Shown here: one piece after another, positions 42,705 through 52,877 of the stretch | How positions within the stretch are numbered: the stretch's first letter is position 1 | Layout of the letters: the number at the start of each line of letters is the position of its first letter | DNA from: Patescibacteria group bacterium UBA2772 | GTDB lineage: Bacteria > Patescibacteriota > Minisyncoccia > Moranbacterales > DUUL01 | DNA: 64,000 nt | NCBI GenBank assembly: GCA_002352545.1 | Contig: DEIO01000017.1 | Span: forward strand, 6,336 to 70,335 | Direction of reading: 5' to 3' | Position numbers and translations under genes: made by a program | The notes under the pieces: generated by a model | Told to the model about the DNA's origin: nothing | The model's database searches: none | What the model saw: only the letters and a program-made list of their open reading frames with translations

Positions 42705-43160
42705 TTAGTAGTGATATTCTCTTCCGTTTATAATATTTACCGAACGATAAATTTGTTCTAATAAAACTAATCGAGCCATTTCATGAGGAAGTGTCATTTT
42801 TGATAAAGATAATTTAGGTAAAGCCAGTTCTTTAATTTCTTGGGAAAAACCAAGTGTACCAGCAACAATAAAAACAATGCATCCTTGGAGGGAAGACAGT
42901 TGTTTGGCGAATGCTGGTGAATTAAATTCTTGTCCATGTTCATCTAACAGAAAAAAGGAATTATCTGAATTTTTTTTGATATAACCAAGTATTTTAGCAC
43001 CTTCCTTTTCTTTTGTTTTTTGTTTATCACTTTCCCTCATAAAAGCAATTGCTGGTAGTTGAAGAATCTCTAGTTTACAGAAAGATCCTAGTCTTTTTAT
43101 GTATTCATTGGTCAGATTTTTTATTTCACCTATGGCAACTATCTTTATATTTAAATGCAT
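42705..43160 (-). CDS. rlmH: 23S rRNA (pseudouridine-1915-N3)-methyltransferase RlmH
   Basis: SPOUT-class methyltransferase modifying helix 69 of 23S rRNA. 151 residues. Motifs: KIVAIGEIKNLTNEYIKRL at the N-terminus, SFFLLDEHGQEFNSPAFA, VFIVAGTLGFSQEIKELA (the AdoMet-binding knot; usually GGPxG, here AGTLG) and the C-terminal MTLPHEMARLVLLEQIYRS and INGREYHY. The altered glycine in the knot loop is a mild deviation. Gene C lies just downstream. Confidence 0.93.
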   Translation of the reverse strand: MHLNIKIVAIGEIKNLTNEYIKRLGSFCKLEILQLPAIAFMRESDKQKTKEKEGAKILGYIKKNSDNSFFLLDEHGQEFNSPAFAKQLSSLQGCIVFIVAGTLGFSQEIKELALPKLSLSKMTLPHEMARLVLLEQIYRSVNIINGREYHY

Positions 43161-43236
43161 AAAAGTATTTAATTGTTTTAGTCATTTTCTTGAGTATATA
43201 GTATTTTGTATAAAACTATCAACTAAGAAAAGTAAA

Positions 43237-43267
43237 CGGACCTAACTCAAGATTTGAGATAGGTCCG
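43237..43267 (-). terminator. Terminator of the small foreign-looking cassette
   Basis: 12-nt arms (43237-43248, 43256-43267) with one mismatch and a 7-nt loop. On the minus strand TTTACTTTTCTT follows. A second small hairpin, GAGGG/CCCTC, lies just upstream. Confidence 0.65.
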
Positions 43268-43301
43268 TATTTGAGGGCCCCTTCCCTCTAATGGCACCGT
43301 A

Positions 43302-43456
43302 TTATCGATAAAAGTGGCCGCTGCATTGAAAACCGTTGAGTTTGTTGCTGACAATGGTTGTGGTTACCATAATTCCTGTTTCGTCGGTATTTCCGATGAT
43401 GGCATTGTTTTTTTGCCGTTTACGGTAAAACCGTTGGACGAAAAGTTCTTGTGCAT
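43302..43456 (-). CDS. Small ORF with strong Shine-Dalgarno and a possible -1 frameshift
   Basis: ATG 43456 is preceded by GAGGAG at a 9-nt distance. The zero frame ends after 30 codons (TAA at 43364). The -1 frame entered at the A7 run (43408-43414) continues, giving about 50 residues ending ..GNTDETGIMVTTTIVSN..CSGHFYR at 43302. Codons here end in C or G far more often than in the surrounding genes. The promoter at 43578-43607 and terminator at 43237-43267 make a compact cassette of about 340 nt. It could equally be a homopolymer-indel pseudogene or a structured RNA, since several small hairpins lie in it. No family is recognised. Confidence 0.35.
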
Positions 43457-43577
43457 AAGCAATTTCTCCTCGATAAAATTGATGTTTGTGTAACAGATGT
43501 CACGCTTCAGATAAGGTACTGCAAGGTTGTTGGGTTTTTCCGAGCGCACAAAGGCACTTTGAAGTAATTTCAATTTT

Positions 43578-43607
43578 ATTCCAGTTTAAAGTGTAGTTAA
43601 TTGTCAA
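43578..43607 (-). promoter_or_regulatory. Promoter of the small cassette
   Basis: TTGACA (43602-43607), 18 nt, TGGAAT (43578-43583) on the minus strand. Confidence 0.45.
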
Positions 43608-43689
43608 GTTTTTGTATATTTGCTTCATTCTAACTTAGTTTAGACATAAAATAATGAATGAGGGTGTTACTTTTTTATAAAAAGTTTGT

Positions 43690-43695
43690 TATAAT
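43690..43695 (+). promoter_or_regulatory. -10 element upstream of the FecR-domain gene
   Basis: Perfect TATAAT at 43690-43695, about 50 nt before the start codon. The -35 region (TTACTT, 17 nt upstream) is weak. Confidence 0.4.
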
Positions 43696-43744
43696 TATTA
43701 TAGTGTAGTTTTCCAAATAAATAAGCACTGAAGAATTGGAAAAA

Positions 43745-44419
43745 ATGAATAGTATAAATGTAATCCTGACAGTTATCATGTTCACGCTTTTTGCTGTAGC
43801 AGGTCTTTTGGTTAAGTTTCCAGATAAAGGCGATGATTTGATGGTACAACTAGCTAAAGGGCAACTATTTTCAGAAGAAGGGATATATGCAGGAAATGTT
43901 GAAAATATAGAAGGTACTCTTGAACAAAGAATACCAGATGGAGGTGGTTGGAAAAATGTAGCAGTTGGGGAAAGAATTATCTCTGGTATGGAGATTAGAA
44001 CTTTAGCTGATTCAAAAGCGATTATCAAATTTGATGATGGAAGTATTCTCAAGATGACTGAAGTTTCGCAGATTATTTTTGAAAATAAGTTGTATCAAAT
44101 CAATATAGAGGTAATTAACGGTTTTGTTTATAACGAAGTAGTGTTTTTTGCGTCTAGAAAATATAATGTAAAGACAGGTGATTACAAAATGGAATCCACG
44201 GAAGGTATCTTTACTATAAATAAAGACTTTCAAGAAGATCCAGAGGTGTTAATTCTTGAAGGACGGATTGATTTATTTTTGCTGGAAGAGAAAAAAAATG
44301 AGTTTGCAAAAGATAGAAAACTTTTTTTAAGATCTGATTCGATTGAGGAACTTGATTTTTCAAAGAATGAACTGCAAAGCGAAGAGATGATTTGGAGTTT
44401 TGATAAAAGAGAAAAATAA
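43745..44419 (+). CDS. FecR-domain exported protein
   Basis: 224 residues from ATG 43745 (a TTG three codons earlier is weaker). One N-terminal helix (about 5-25) precedes a FecR-type beta domain: VAVGERIISGMEIRTLADSKAIIKFDDGSILKM is the classic FecR signature, followed by IIFENKLYQINIEVINGFVYNEV. In iron-uptake systems FecR signals to a sigma factor; in many bacteria the domain occurs in other envelope proteins. With the giant surface protein immediately downstream, a structural or sensory envelope role is more likely. No sigma factor is adjacent. Confidence 0.8.
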   Translation: MNSINVILTVIMFTLFAVAGLLVKFPDKGDDLMVQLAKGQLFSEEGIYAGNVENIEGTLEQRIPDGGGWKNVAVGERIISGMEIRTLADSKAIIKFDDGSILKMTEVSQIIFENKLYQINIEVINGFVYNEVVFFASRKYNVKTGDYKMESTEGIFTINKDFQEDPEVLILEGRIDLFLLEEKKNEFAKDRKLFLRSDSIEELDFSKNELQSEEMIWSFDKREK

Positions 44420-44545
44420 AAAATACAAGCAAGCAAATTAGTGTGTTCAATGTTATATTCTCGATATTTTTGGATAAAGATGAGTATAACTTTGAGTATT
44501 ATTAGTCTGTAATTTAAACAGTAGTTACTCACTGGCATTGTTTTT

Positions 44546-47500
44546 TTGTTTTATAAAAACAGAAGGTTAATAAGAATTTTAGCTAAAGTGGAACAAAAAA
44601 ATAACAAAAAAAATAAAAGTTTATACAAAAAACCAAAAAAAGAATCAAGTATTCTTGGCATTTTTGGTTTGTTTCGCAGGAATAAAAAGGTAAAAAACAG
44701 ATCAAAGATTGTTTCTAAGCCCCTTGTTGAGAAATCTACTGGTAGCAAACTTGATCAATTTTTGGAAATGCAAAGGGGGGGGAGAAGAGACAGAACTGTT
44801 TTGGGTTGGAGATTTAGTTTTTTGAAAATTGCCTCTAAGTTTAAAGACTTTGTTTCTGTGGTATCAACATTTGTTTTTAGATTGTTGAAAGTATTAGTTT
44901 ACAATTCAAGTTTATTGACTGGTTTAATTGTGGTTATTTTTCTTGTTAGTCCTCTTATTTCTGCAGCTCCACAGTCAAAGGTCATAACTTCTCAAAATGA
45001 ATGGGAAAGGGGAGAGGTTTCAAATGTATCTACAACGAGTAAGACCGATTCTATTCAATTGAAGTCAGATGGAACTTGGACTGCACGTGCTTGGGCGCCA
45101 ACCGAGGATACTATCGCTTATGGCTCCTCATCTGTTATTGTTGGAAATCACCTATACGTGATTAGAGGATATAGTGATAACGATCTTTATGTTTATAATA
45201 TAGGACTTAATGAATGGGAAGAGACAATTGACCTTCCACAGCCAGCATTTTATGGTGCGGATATTGCATATAATGGCACTGATAAGATATATTTTATTTT
45301 TGGTGGATATTCAAAAGAGTTTTATTCCTATGATATTGAGAGTAAGAGCTGGGAAAGATTGCCAGAGCTTTTGGATTCTGTTTATTTAGGTGCTTCAATT
45401 GAGTTTGATGGCACAGATTTATATATCAATAGAGGAACGGTGTCGACTGATTTTTGGAAATTTGATATTTCAGAAAACAGTTGGTATAACTTAGCTCCCT
45501 CCCCAGCAACAATTTATCGAGGTGGTAATATGGTCTATGGGGAAAATGGAAAGATGTATGTATTAAGGGGTTATAACCGTGATACTTTTTGGGAATATGA
45601 TATTGCTTCCAATGAGTGGAACGTTCTAGCTGGAGCACCAGGGACATTCTATGGAGAGCAAAAAGGCCTCTATAGAGATGGTTATGTTTATTTTTTGCGT
45701 TCATATAATACTACAGGTTTTTATCGTTATAATATTGCAGGAGATTCTTGGGAGACACTTGAGAACACACCTTTAATAACAGACTATTCTTCATTGTCCT
45801 ATGATTCTGATAATGATGAGATTTTTGTTATTAGAGCAGATGGTTCATATAATTTTTGGAAATTTGATCCAACAGAGGGCGCTACTGGCGACTGGATAGG
45901 ACCAGAAAATGTTCCAGGAACGGTTAATAGTGGTGGTGATCTAATTTGGAATGGTGTTTCTGGCGTTGGTAATTATGTTTATGTTGTTCAGGGAGATGGA
46001 AGGACTGGATTTTTTAGATACGATGTCTCAAATAACACCTGGGACACAATGGCAAATATTCCGGCTACTATGGGATATGACACAAAAGGGACTTATCATA
46101 ATGGATATGTCTATATTGCAAGAGGGGATAATACTACTGGTAATTTTTACCGATATGACGTAGCAGGAGATTCATGGAGTACAATGGCAGTTGCACCTGG
46201 AACTTTGCGTTACGGCTGTAGTGCAACATATAACGCTTCGGATGGATATATCTACATGACAAGAGGTAATGGGCAGGATGATCTTTATCGTTATGATATT
46301 GCTGGTGATTTCTGGGTATCAATGGCTGAAATAGTTGCTGATGGAATTAGGTACTATGTTTATTCTGGAGGTAGATTGATTTCTGATGGAACTGATTTAT
46401 ATTTGATGCCTGGTGATGGTGAGACTGCATTTTTGAAATATGACACAGCTGGTAATTCTTGGAGTACGCTTAGCAGAATGCCAACAGCTCAGTATTATGG
46501 TACTGATATGACATATGATGGAAATGGTAAGATTCTAGCTTTGGGGGGAAACTACAAAGATCATACTTGGGAATACGATGTAGTCGGCGATATTTGGAGA
46601 GAATTGCCTTTTAATCAGAAATATGCATACGAAAGAGGAACAGGAACAGGTGCTTCCATTGAGTATGCAGGAAACAATTCCTTCTATGCTACACCTGGAA
46701 ATGATTTGACCGATTTTTGGAGCTATACTGCGGGCACAAATAATTTTGTTTCTAATGGAACGTTCATAAGTGAAATATTGGACCTGGGACATGTTGAAAG
46801 TTGGATTTCATTAACCGCAAATGAAAACACACCTTCCAACACAGCTCTTTCATATGAAACAAGATCCTCAAATGATATGAACGGCTGGTCAATATGGGAG
46901 TCGCTTTCTGGAACAGACATTCAGTCTCCAATGAGAAGGTATTTACAAATCAGAGTAACGCTGACAACTTCTGATGGAGTTAGTACCCCGACTGTGAATG
47001 ATTTAACAATTTCATATAATAGCGAAGACGTTGACCCTACTAATCCAGTAACGATTATAGCTTCTTCTGCTAGAGTAGGTGGAGATATTCTAGTTTCCGG
47101 TACACCATATAAACACGCACACCCTTATCTTACTTGGTCTGAGGGTATTGATGCTGGTTCTAGTATCGAAGGTTACTATGTTTATTTTGGAGACAATGAT
47201 TCTGCTGATCCAGAGACAGATGGAATTTTCCAGACATCTACAAGTTTTTCTGTTAATTTAGCTATGGCGACAGGGGAATACTATCTTAGGATAAAAACAA
47301 AAGATAATGACGGGAATGTGACTGATGACGCATGGAGTGCTTTTACATACAACTATAGCGGAGTTTCACCATTTCAAGTTGAAACAAAAACTACACAAGC
47401 CGATTTTGAAGAAGGAGCTGTTGAGGATATTTCAACTTCAAATGAACCAGACAAGCTACAGTTGGAAGGGGTTGACGGGTTTTGGCAACAAACGCTACTT

Positions 47501-50500
47501 TCAAATGCTCCAGGGACTATTCAAAGAGGCGGAGAACTAGCACTTTCTGATGGAAAATTATATGCATTAAGGGGGAATAATCAAAGAAATTTGTACGTAT
47601 ATGATTTAGAGAATGATATTTGGTCTACGCTTAGTGATACTCCTGATACAGTATATTATGGAGGCTCCTTGATAGAGGGGCCAGAAGGATTTTTATATGC
47701 CTCACGTGGATATAACTCTCCTACATTTTGGATGTATGATATAGAGGCTGACAGTTGGTCTTCTAGTTCCAGTGCTCCAAAAAACTTTACATATGGTAGT
47801 TCATTATCATCAAAAGGTGAGAGATATATCTATGCTTTTCCTGGAAATGATGATGTTTTCTATCGTTACGATACTCAAGAAAATCGTTGGACAACCCTGA
47901 ATAATGCAGAATTTGGAAATCCAAATGAAGGTGATGGACAAAGAGCTTATGTCGGTGGAGACGCAGTTTCTGATGGCGAGAACTATATCTATGCATCTCA
48001 AGGAAACTATTACCCTTATTTTTCTAAGTATATAATTGAAGATGATGAGGAGAAAGGTGAGGAAGCAGACACTTGGGTTCCTTTAGCTAAATCTCCGATT
48101 GGAGTTTCTTATGGTGGTTGTGTTGCCTATGACGATGAAACCAAGTCAGTTTTTATGCTAAGTGGAAATTGGAGGGACAATTTTTTAAGATATGATTCAA
48201 TAACTGATTCTTGGAATGAGCTGCCAAAGATACCAGCTAGTATAGCTTATGGAACAACAATGAAAGTTGTCGATGGATTTGTCTATGTTCTAAGGGCAAA
48301 TAATTCATCTTTATTCTATCGGTTTAATATCGAAGAAAATTCTTGGGAAATTCCACAAAGAGGTCTTTTTGGACCATCTCATCTAGGGACTGGCTCTACT
48401 TTTGATTATTACTATGGATCTGAAATGGAAGAAGATGATAGCGGGAATATCTATATAATACGTGGAGATCATAGCAATGATTTTGGTAGGTATAATATTT
48501 CTTCAGGAGAATTTGTGATGTTAGATTCTTTACCTGTAGGTGTTTATTATGGTTCTGCAATGGTGTTTAATAAAGACGAAGGTGCTATCTATGCCTCGGC
48601 AGGATCTGGAATAAGAACAAGAGACAATAGCGGAGAGAGTAATTACTTTATGAAATATACAATAGCTACTAATTCTTGGGAAATTATCACAGATGATCCC
48701 ATCCCAGACCAAACTTCATATGGTTCTTCAATGGTTTATGATGGTTCAAGATATATTTATCTTTCAGAAGGATCTAACACGGACGATTGGTGGAGTTATG
48801 ATACGCAAGCTGTTTCCGGTTCAAGATGGTCAACTAATTTACCAACCACAAGTGGTCAATTGCAATACTATGGAGGGGAGATGATATATAAAGAAGTTGG
48901 TGGAGTCCCATATATTTATTGGACAAGAGGAGGAACAACAGTATATTTTTTCAAATATAATTTAGATACAAGTACCTGGACGCGGCTTGAGGATACACCA
49001 GAAACGCTTCAACATGGTGCCTCACTGGTTGATGGTGAAGATGGGTATTTATATACTGCAAGAGGTCAAAATACAGGTAGTTTTTTTAGATTTAATATAT
49101 CAGGTGAAATATGGGAAACCCTGGAGGAGGTCCCGGCACGAGTGTATACAGGCGGAGCAGCAACGTTTGCTAGTGACAGGGTTTGGATGATTGCTAGAGG
49201 ATCATATGCCTATACTGATGGTATCTATAGTTATTTGATAGGTTCTCAGGATACAGATACTGGTTTTAAGAAGACAGGAAACTATACATCAGAATCAATT
49301 GATTTGATTGATGTTTATCGTTGGGGAAATCTAACAGCTAATTATACTTTACCAACAAATACCAGTATTCAGATTTACACAAGAACATCTGGTGATGAAT
49401 CTGAATGGACAACATGGGAACAAGTTTCAAATGAGCAGATATTGAATAATGAACATCGTTTCAATATTTCGTCAGGTGTTAATAGATATCTTCAAATTAG
49501 AACAGAATTTACTTCTTCGGACAGAATAAAATCACCATTGCTTGAAGATATTACTGTTAATTATTATCAAGATTCTGTAGCTCCAACAAATCCGACCGTA
49601 GTTAGTGCATATGACACTAGATCTTTAGTTAATTCTCTTGTAACGGATTCGTGGTATGATCATGGGTCGCCTCATTTTGTTTGGCCTAGTGATGAACAAG
49701 TTGGCGGTGCTAGCGATGGTGTTGGCGGGTCTGGTGTTGTGGGCTACTATGTCTATTTTGGTACAAATGCTTTAGTGGACCCATATCTAGATGGAACATT
49801 TCAAACTACAAATGAATATACAGCAACAGAGCTGGTCACAGGGCAGAATTATTATCTTAGAATCAAAGCAGTTGATGATGCTCAAATGATTCCAGCTTCA
49901 ACATATGCTGCTTTTACTTATAAATATGATGTTACGCCTCCGGAAAATCCGACTAGTATATTAGTTAATCCAGCTGGGTATACAGCTTTTGATACATATG
50001 ACTTTACATGGAACTCTGATGCAATAGATTTGCATTCAGGGGTTGATCATTTTGAATATCAAACGGGCGGTGATGATCCATCTACATGGGTTGAAATAAG
50101 TGATCCAGCTACAATCACAATGACACTACCAAGTGTTGATCATGTGGTTGCTGCTTATCAGTCTGGTAAGAATTGGTTCCATTTACGAGTTGTAGATGCT
50201 GCGGGAAATATTTCAGAAACTTTGAAGCAAGAATATTATTTTAGTGCTAGTGCTCCTTCTCCTCCAAGAAATTTAACGGTGACACCAGAGACTTCAACTA
50301 CAAATTCATTTGCATTTCAATGGGAGCAACCAGAATCATTTTTAGGTGATGCATCAAAGGTCTCTTATTTATATTCAGTAAATGCTCTACCTAATGCGTA
50401 TAATACAACAAAGACTGTTGTTAGAGCTGCTGGCCCAGGACCTTTCGCAACGCAGAAAGGGGCAAATAGATTTTATGTCTGTGCTATGGATGAAGCTGAA

Positions 50501-52066
50501 AATGTGGATTACGATCTGTATGCATATGTTGATTTTACTGCTGATACAACTGCTCCTGGTACGCCAGTTAATGTGCAGATATTTGATACATCTGATAGAG
50601 AAAATCAAGAATATTCAATTGCTATTAAATGGTCACCACCAGCTGCAATTAATGAAGATAATTTTGCTGGATATATAATATATAGAAGTGATGATGGAGT
50701 TACTTTTGCAGAGATGGCATCTACTTCTGGTAGTGCATATGTAGATACAGAACTTACAAGCAGGTTGTATTATTATCAAGCAAAGTCAAAAGATAGTACA
50801 AATAATGTTTCAGTTGAGTCAACAACTGTTAGCATTCTTCCAACCGGTAGATACACAACAGCACCAAAACTTGTTACAGAACCTTCTCATACTGTTCAGG
50901 CTTATGATGCTGAGATAAAATGGGGAACAAATCGTGTCGCAAGCTCATTTGTGGAGTATGGAAAATCGATGAGCTTTGGAAAAACCAATGGTCAAGTAGA
51001 TAGTGTGACTGACCATATTGTTTCTCTTTCAGGGCTGGATGCTGGTTCAAAATATTATTATAAAGCAAAATACATTGATCCAGACGGTAATATAGGAACA
51101 AGTGAAATCTTGAATTTCGAGACTTTACCACCACCAACTATTTCGGAAGTAGAGGTTACTGATATAGGATTAGAGATAGCAACGGTATCTTGGGAGACGA
51201 ATACTAGTTCTGCATGTACCTTAAAATATGGAAAAAATTCTACACTGACAGATACAATGGAGGAGAGTTCTTCAGGTGGAGGACATCTTATGAGGGTAGA
51301 AGATCTTGAAAGTACAACAGATTATAATTTTCAAATAGATTGTCTTGATGATGATCTAAATGATTTTAGTTCAGATAGATATAACTTCAGAACATTAGAA
51401 CAACCAGTTTCTTCCGAGTTAATTGTTGAAAACAAAGAAAATGTTGATCTGCCGACGGTAATTGTTAAATATAATACAACTCTTCCTACAAGCACGCTTG
51501 TTAAATTTAAAACCTTCAATGAAGGTGAGCCTCATAATTATTTGGACAACACTTTTGTAACAGAGCACTCCATTGAATTAGAGGGGCTGATTCCTTCAGT
51601 TGAATATCAGATTAGTGTAGGAGGTATAGCAGAAGATGGCGTGACCGCAACAACGTTAGAGACTAATGTTGTTACAAAAGCTGATAGTAGGCCACCAGGA
51701 ATTGTTTCGAATAGAGCTGTAGGTAGAGTAATTGGAAGAGGTAACGACGCTAGAGCTAATTTGTATATTAAAGTGGAAACAGATGAATTAACTACAACAA
51801 AAGTATTTTATAGTCCTGGAATTGTTTTGAGTAACTTTGAACAAAGTTCCTCTGAAGATCCCCTAAATACATATCATTTAGTTACAATACCAGTTGAACC
51901 AGGACAAGTTTATAGTTATATAGTTAAGGCATATGATGAATCAGGAAATGAAACCGCAACAAAAGCTGTAACTGTTGTAGTCGAAGATTCAAAGCAGAAT
52001 GCAACGGAAATTGTAGTCGGAACTTTTTCTGATAAGTTCAGTTGGATTTCTAAATTATGGGAATGA
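44546..52066 (+). CDS. Giant Kelch-repeat/fibronectin-III surface protein
   Basis: 2506 residues. There is no ATG start; TTG 44546 or GTG 44588 are candidates, and the exact start is uncertain. A very basic cytoplasmic segment (1-110), a helix (about 119-142) ending in a signal-peptidase-like ISAAPQ, then the exported part. Residues about 146-940 and 941-1795 are two copies of one module. Each has a Kelch-type block (repeats with Y-GG/AS, YVIRGY-like and FWKYDI..NSW patterns) followed by a beta-sandwich (RYLQIR..) and a PTNP-led domain with GYYVYFG. Residues about 1796-2506 are a chain of Fn3-like domains. No sortase or C-terminal anchor is seen. It likely acts as a surface adhesin or scaffold. 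Confidence 0.85.
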   Translation: MFYKNRRLIRILAKVEQKNNKKNKSLYKKPKKESSILGIFGLFRRNKKVKNRSKIVSKPLVEKSTGSKLDQFLEMQRGGRRDRTVLGWRFSFLKIASKFKDFVSVVSTFVFRLLKVLVYNSSLLTGLIVVIFLVSPLISAAPQSKVITSQNEWERGEVSNVSTTSKTDSIQLKSDGTWTARAWAPTEDTIAYGSSSVIVGNHLYVIRGYSDNDLYVYNIGLNEWEETIDLPQPAFYGADIAYNGTDKIYFIFGGYSKEFYSYDIESKSWERLPELLDSVYLGASIEFDGTDLYINRGTVSTDFWKFDISENSWYNLAPSPATIYRGGNMVYGENGKMYVLRGYNRDTFWEYDIASNEWNVLAGAPGTFYGEQKGLYRDGYVYFLRSYNTTGFYRYNIAGDSWETLENTPLITDYSSLSYDSDNDEIFVIRADGSYNFWKFDPTEGATGDWIGPENVPGTVNSGGDLIWNGVSGVGNYVYVVQGDGRTGFFRYDVSNNTWDTMANIPATMGYDTKGTYHNGYVYIARGDNTTGNFYRYDVAGDSWSTMAVAPGTLRYGCSATYNASDGYIYMTRGNGQDDLYRYDIAGDFWVSMAEIVADGIRYYVYSGGRLISDGTDLYLMPGDGETAFLKYDTAGNSWSTLSRMPTAQYYGTDMTYDGNGKILALGGNYKDHTWEYDVVGDIWRELPFNQKYAYERGTGTGASIEYAGNNSFYATPGNDLTDFWSYTAGTNNFVSNGTFISEILDLGHVESWISLTANENTPSNTALSYETRSSNDMNGWSIWESLSGTDIQSPMRRYLQIRVTLTTSDGVSTPTVNDLTISYNSEDVDPTNPVTIIASSARVGGDILVSGTPYKHAHPYLTWSEGIDAGSSIEGYYVYFGDNDSADPETDGIFQTSTSFSVNLAMATGEYYLRIKTKDNDGNVTDDAWSAFTYNYSGVSPFQVETKTTQADFEEGAVEDISTSNEPDKLQLEGVDGFWQQTLLSNAPGTIQRGGELALSDGKLYALRGNNQRNLYVYDLENDIWSTLSDTPDTVYYGGSLIEGPEGFLYASRGYNSPTFWMYDIEADSWSSSSSAPKNFTYGSSLSSKGERYIYAFPGNDDVFYRYDTQENRWTTLNNAEFGNPNEGDGQRAYVGGDAVSDGENYIYASQGNYYPYFSKYIIEDDEEKGEEADTWVPLAKSPIGVSYGGCVAYDDETKSVFMLSGNWRDNFLRYDSITDSWNELPKIPASIAYGTTMKVVDGFVYVLRANNSSLFYRFNIEENSWEIPQRGLFGPSHLGTGSTFDYYYGSEMEEDDSGNIYIIRGDHSNDFGRYNISSGEFVMLDSLPVGVYYGSAMVFNKDEGAIYASAGSGIRTRDNSGESNYFMKYTIATNSWEIITDDPIPDQTSYGSSMVYDGSRYIYLSEGSNTDDWWSYDTQAVSGSRWSTNLPTTSGQLQYYGGEMIYKEVGGVPYIYWTRGGTTVYFFKYNLDTSTWTRLEDTPETLQHGASLVDGEDGYLYTARGQNTGSFFRFNISGEIWETLEEVPARVYTGGAATFASDRVWMIARGSYAYTDGIYSYLIGSQDTDTGFKKTGNYTSESIDLIDVYRWGNLTANYTLPTNTSIQIYTRTSGDESEWTTWEQVSNEQILNNEHRFNISSGVNRYLQIRTEFTSSDRIKSPLLEDITVNYYQDSVAPTNPTVVSAYDTRSLVNSLVTDSWYDHGSPHFVWPSDEQVGGASDGVGGSGVVGYYVYFGTNALVDPYLDGTFQTTNEYTATELVTGQNYYLRIKAVDDAQMIPASTYAAFTYKYDVTPPENPTSILVNPAGYTAFDTYDFTWNSDAIDLHSGVDHFEYQTGGDDPSTWVEISDPATITMTLPSVDHVVAAYQSGKNWFHLRVVDAAGNISETLKQEYYFSASAPSPPRNLTVTPETSTTNSFAFQWEQPESFLGDASKVSYLYSVNALPNAYNTTKTVVRAAGPGPFATQKGANRFYVCAMDEAENVDYDLYAYVDFTADTTAPGTPVNVQIFDTSDRENQEYSIAIKWSPPAAINEDNFAGYIIYRSDDGVTFAEMASTSGSAYVDTELTSRLYYYQAKSKDSTNNVSVESTTVSILPTGRYTTAPKLVTEPSHTVQAYDAEIKWGTNRVASSFVEYGKSMSFGKTNGQVDSVTDHIVSLSGLDAGSKYYYKAKYIDPDGNIGTSEILNFETLPPPTISEVEVTDIGLEIATVSWETNTSSACTLKYGKNSTLTDTMEESSSGGGHLMRVEDLESTTDYNFQIDCLDDDLNDFSSDRYNFRTLEQPVSSELIVENKENVDLPTVIVKYNTTLPTSTLVKFKTFNEGEPHNYLDNTFVTEHSIELEGLIPSVEYQISVGGIAEDGVTATTLETNVVTKADSRPPGIVSNRAVGRVIGRGNDARANLYIKVETDELTTTKVFYSPGIVLSNFEQSSSEDPLNTYHLVTIPVEPGQVYSYIVKAYDESGNETATKAVTVVVEDSKQNATEIVVGTFSDKFSWISKLWE

Positions 52067-52875
52067 TGAAAAAAGTAAAAAAAGAAGAAGGTATTAGTAA
52101 GACCAGTGTATTGCATGGTCTAGAAAATAGAAATCACAAAAGAGCAACCTCTGAGTTATATACAGAAAAAGAGGGGGTTGTGGTTGTTAGTAATGTAAAA
52201 AAGCATTTTATAGTTGGTGATAACAATATCTCAGTTCTAGATGGTGTTGGACTAAAGATAAAACAAGGAGATTTTGCAATGTTAGTTGGTCCTTCGGGTT
52301 GCGGAAAATCAACACTTTTACATATTGTTTATGGTCTAGAGGCACCAACTGAGGGAGAAGTTTTCATTAAAGGTACAGATATCTGGAAGCATACCAAAAA
52401 CTGGAGAGCGGATTTTAGAAATAAAGGGGTTGGGTTTATTCCACAACAAGCATTTTGGTTAAAATCTTTGAGTGTTTTGGAGAATGTTGCTGTTCCTTCG
52501 ATAATTGGAGGATTAAAATTTCATGAAGGTCTGGAAAAGGCTGCTCAAATGCTTGAATTAGTAGGAATGAGCCAGTGGTCAAAGCATAGACCTTTTGATC
52601 TCTCTGGTGGACAACAGCAAAGAGTTGCTCTTGCTAGAGCACTTTTATTAAATCCCTGGTTTATAATTGCCGATGAACCAACTGGAAACTTGGATCATAA
52701 GTCAGGAGTTGAACTTATGGATTTAATAAAACAATTAAATGATAGGTTTGACATAACAATATTAATGGTCACACATAATCCTGAACAATATGCCTATGCA
52801 ACAAAGGTATTTAAAATGTTAGACGGACAGATTGCGGAAGTTGTTGAGAATAAAAAGAGAAAGTTAAAAAAATAA
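52063..52875 (+). CDS. ABC transporter ATP-binding protein (MacB/LolD type)
   Basis: 270 residues from ATG 52063, whose ATGA overlaps the TGA stop of the giant protein (an ATG at 52057 is also possible). The overlap implies translational coupling. A polar N-terminal tail of about 45 residues precedes the ATPase: Walker A GPSGCGKST, Q-loop PQQAFWL, signature LSGGQQQRVALARALL, Walker B WFIIADEPTGNLD, and the switch His in VTHNPEQ. This subfamily powers lipoprotein release or MacB-type export rather than nutrient uptake. It pairs with the permease that starts 2 nt after it. Confidence 0.92.
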   Translation: MMKKVKKEEGISKTSVLHGLENRNHKRATSELYTEKEGVVVVSNVKKHFIVGDNNISVLDGVGLKIKQGDFAMLVGPSGCGKSTLLHIVYGLEAPTEGEVFIKGTDIWKHTKNWRADFRNKGVGFIPQQAFWLKSLSVLENVAVPSIIGGLKFHEGLEKAAQMLELVGMSQWSKHRPFDLSGGQQQRVALARALLLNPWFIIADEPTGNLDHKSGVELMDLIKQLNDRFDITILMVTHNPEQYAYATKVFKMLDGQIAEVVENKKRKLKK

Positions 52876-52877
52876 AA

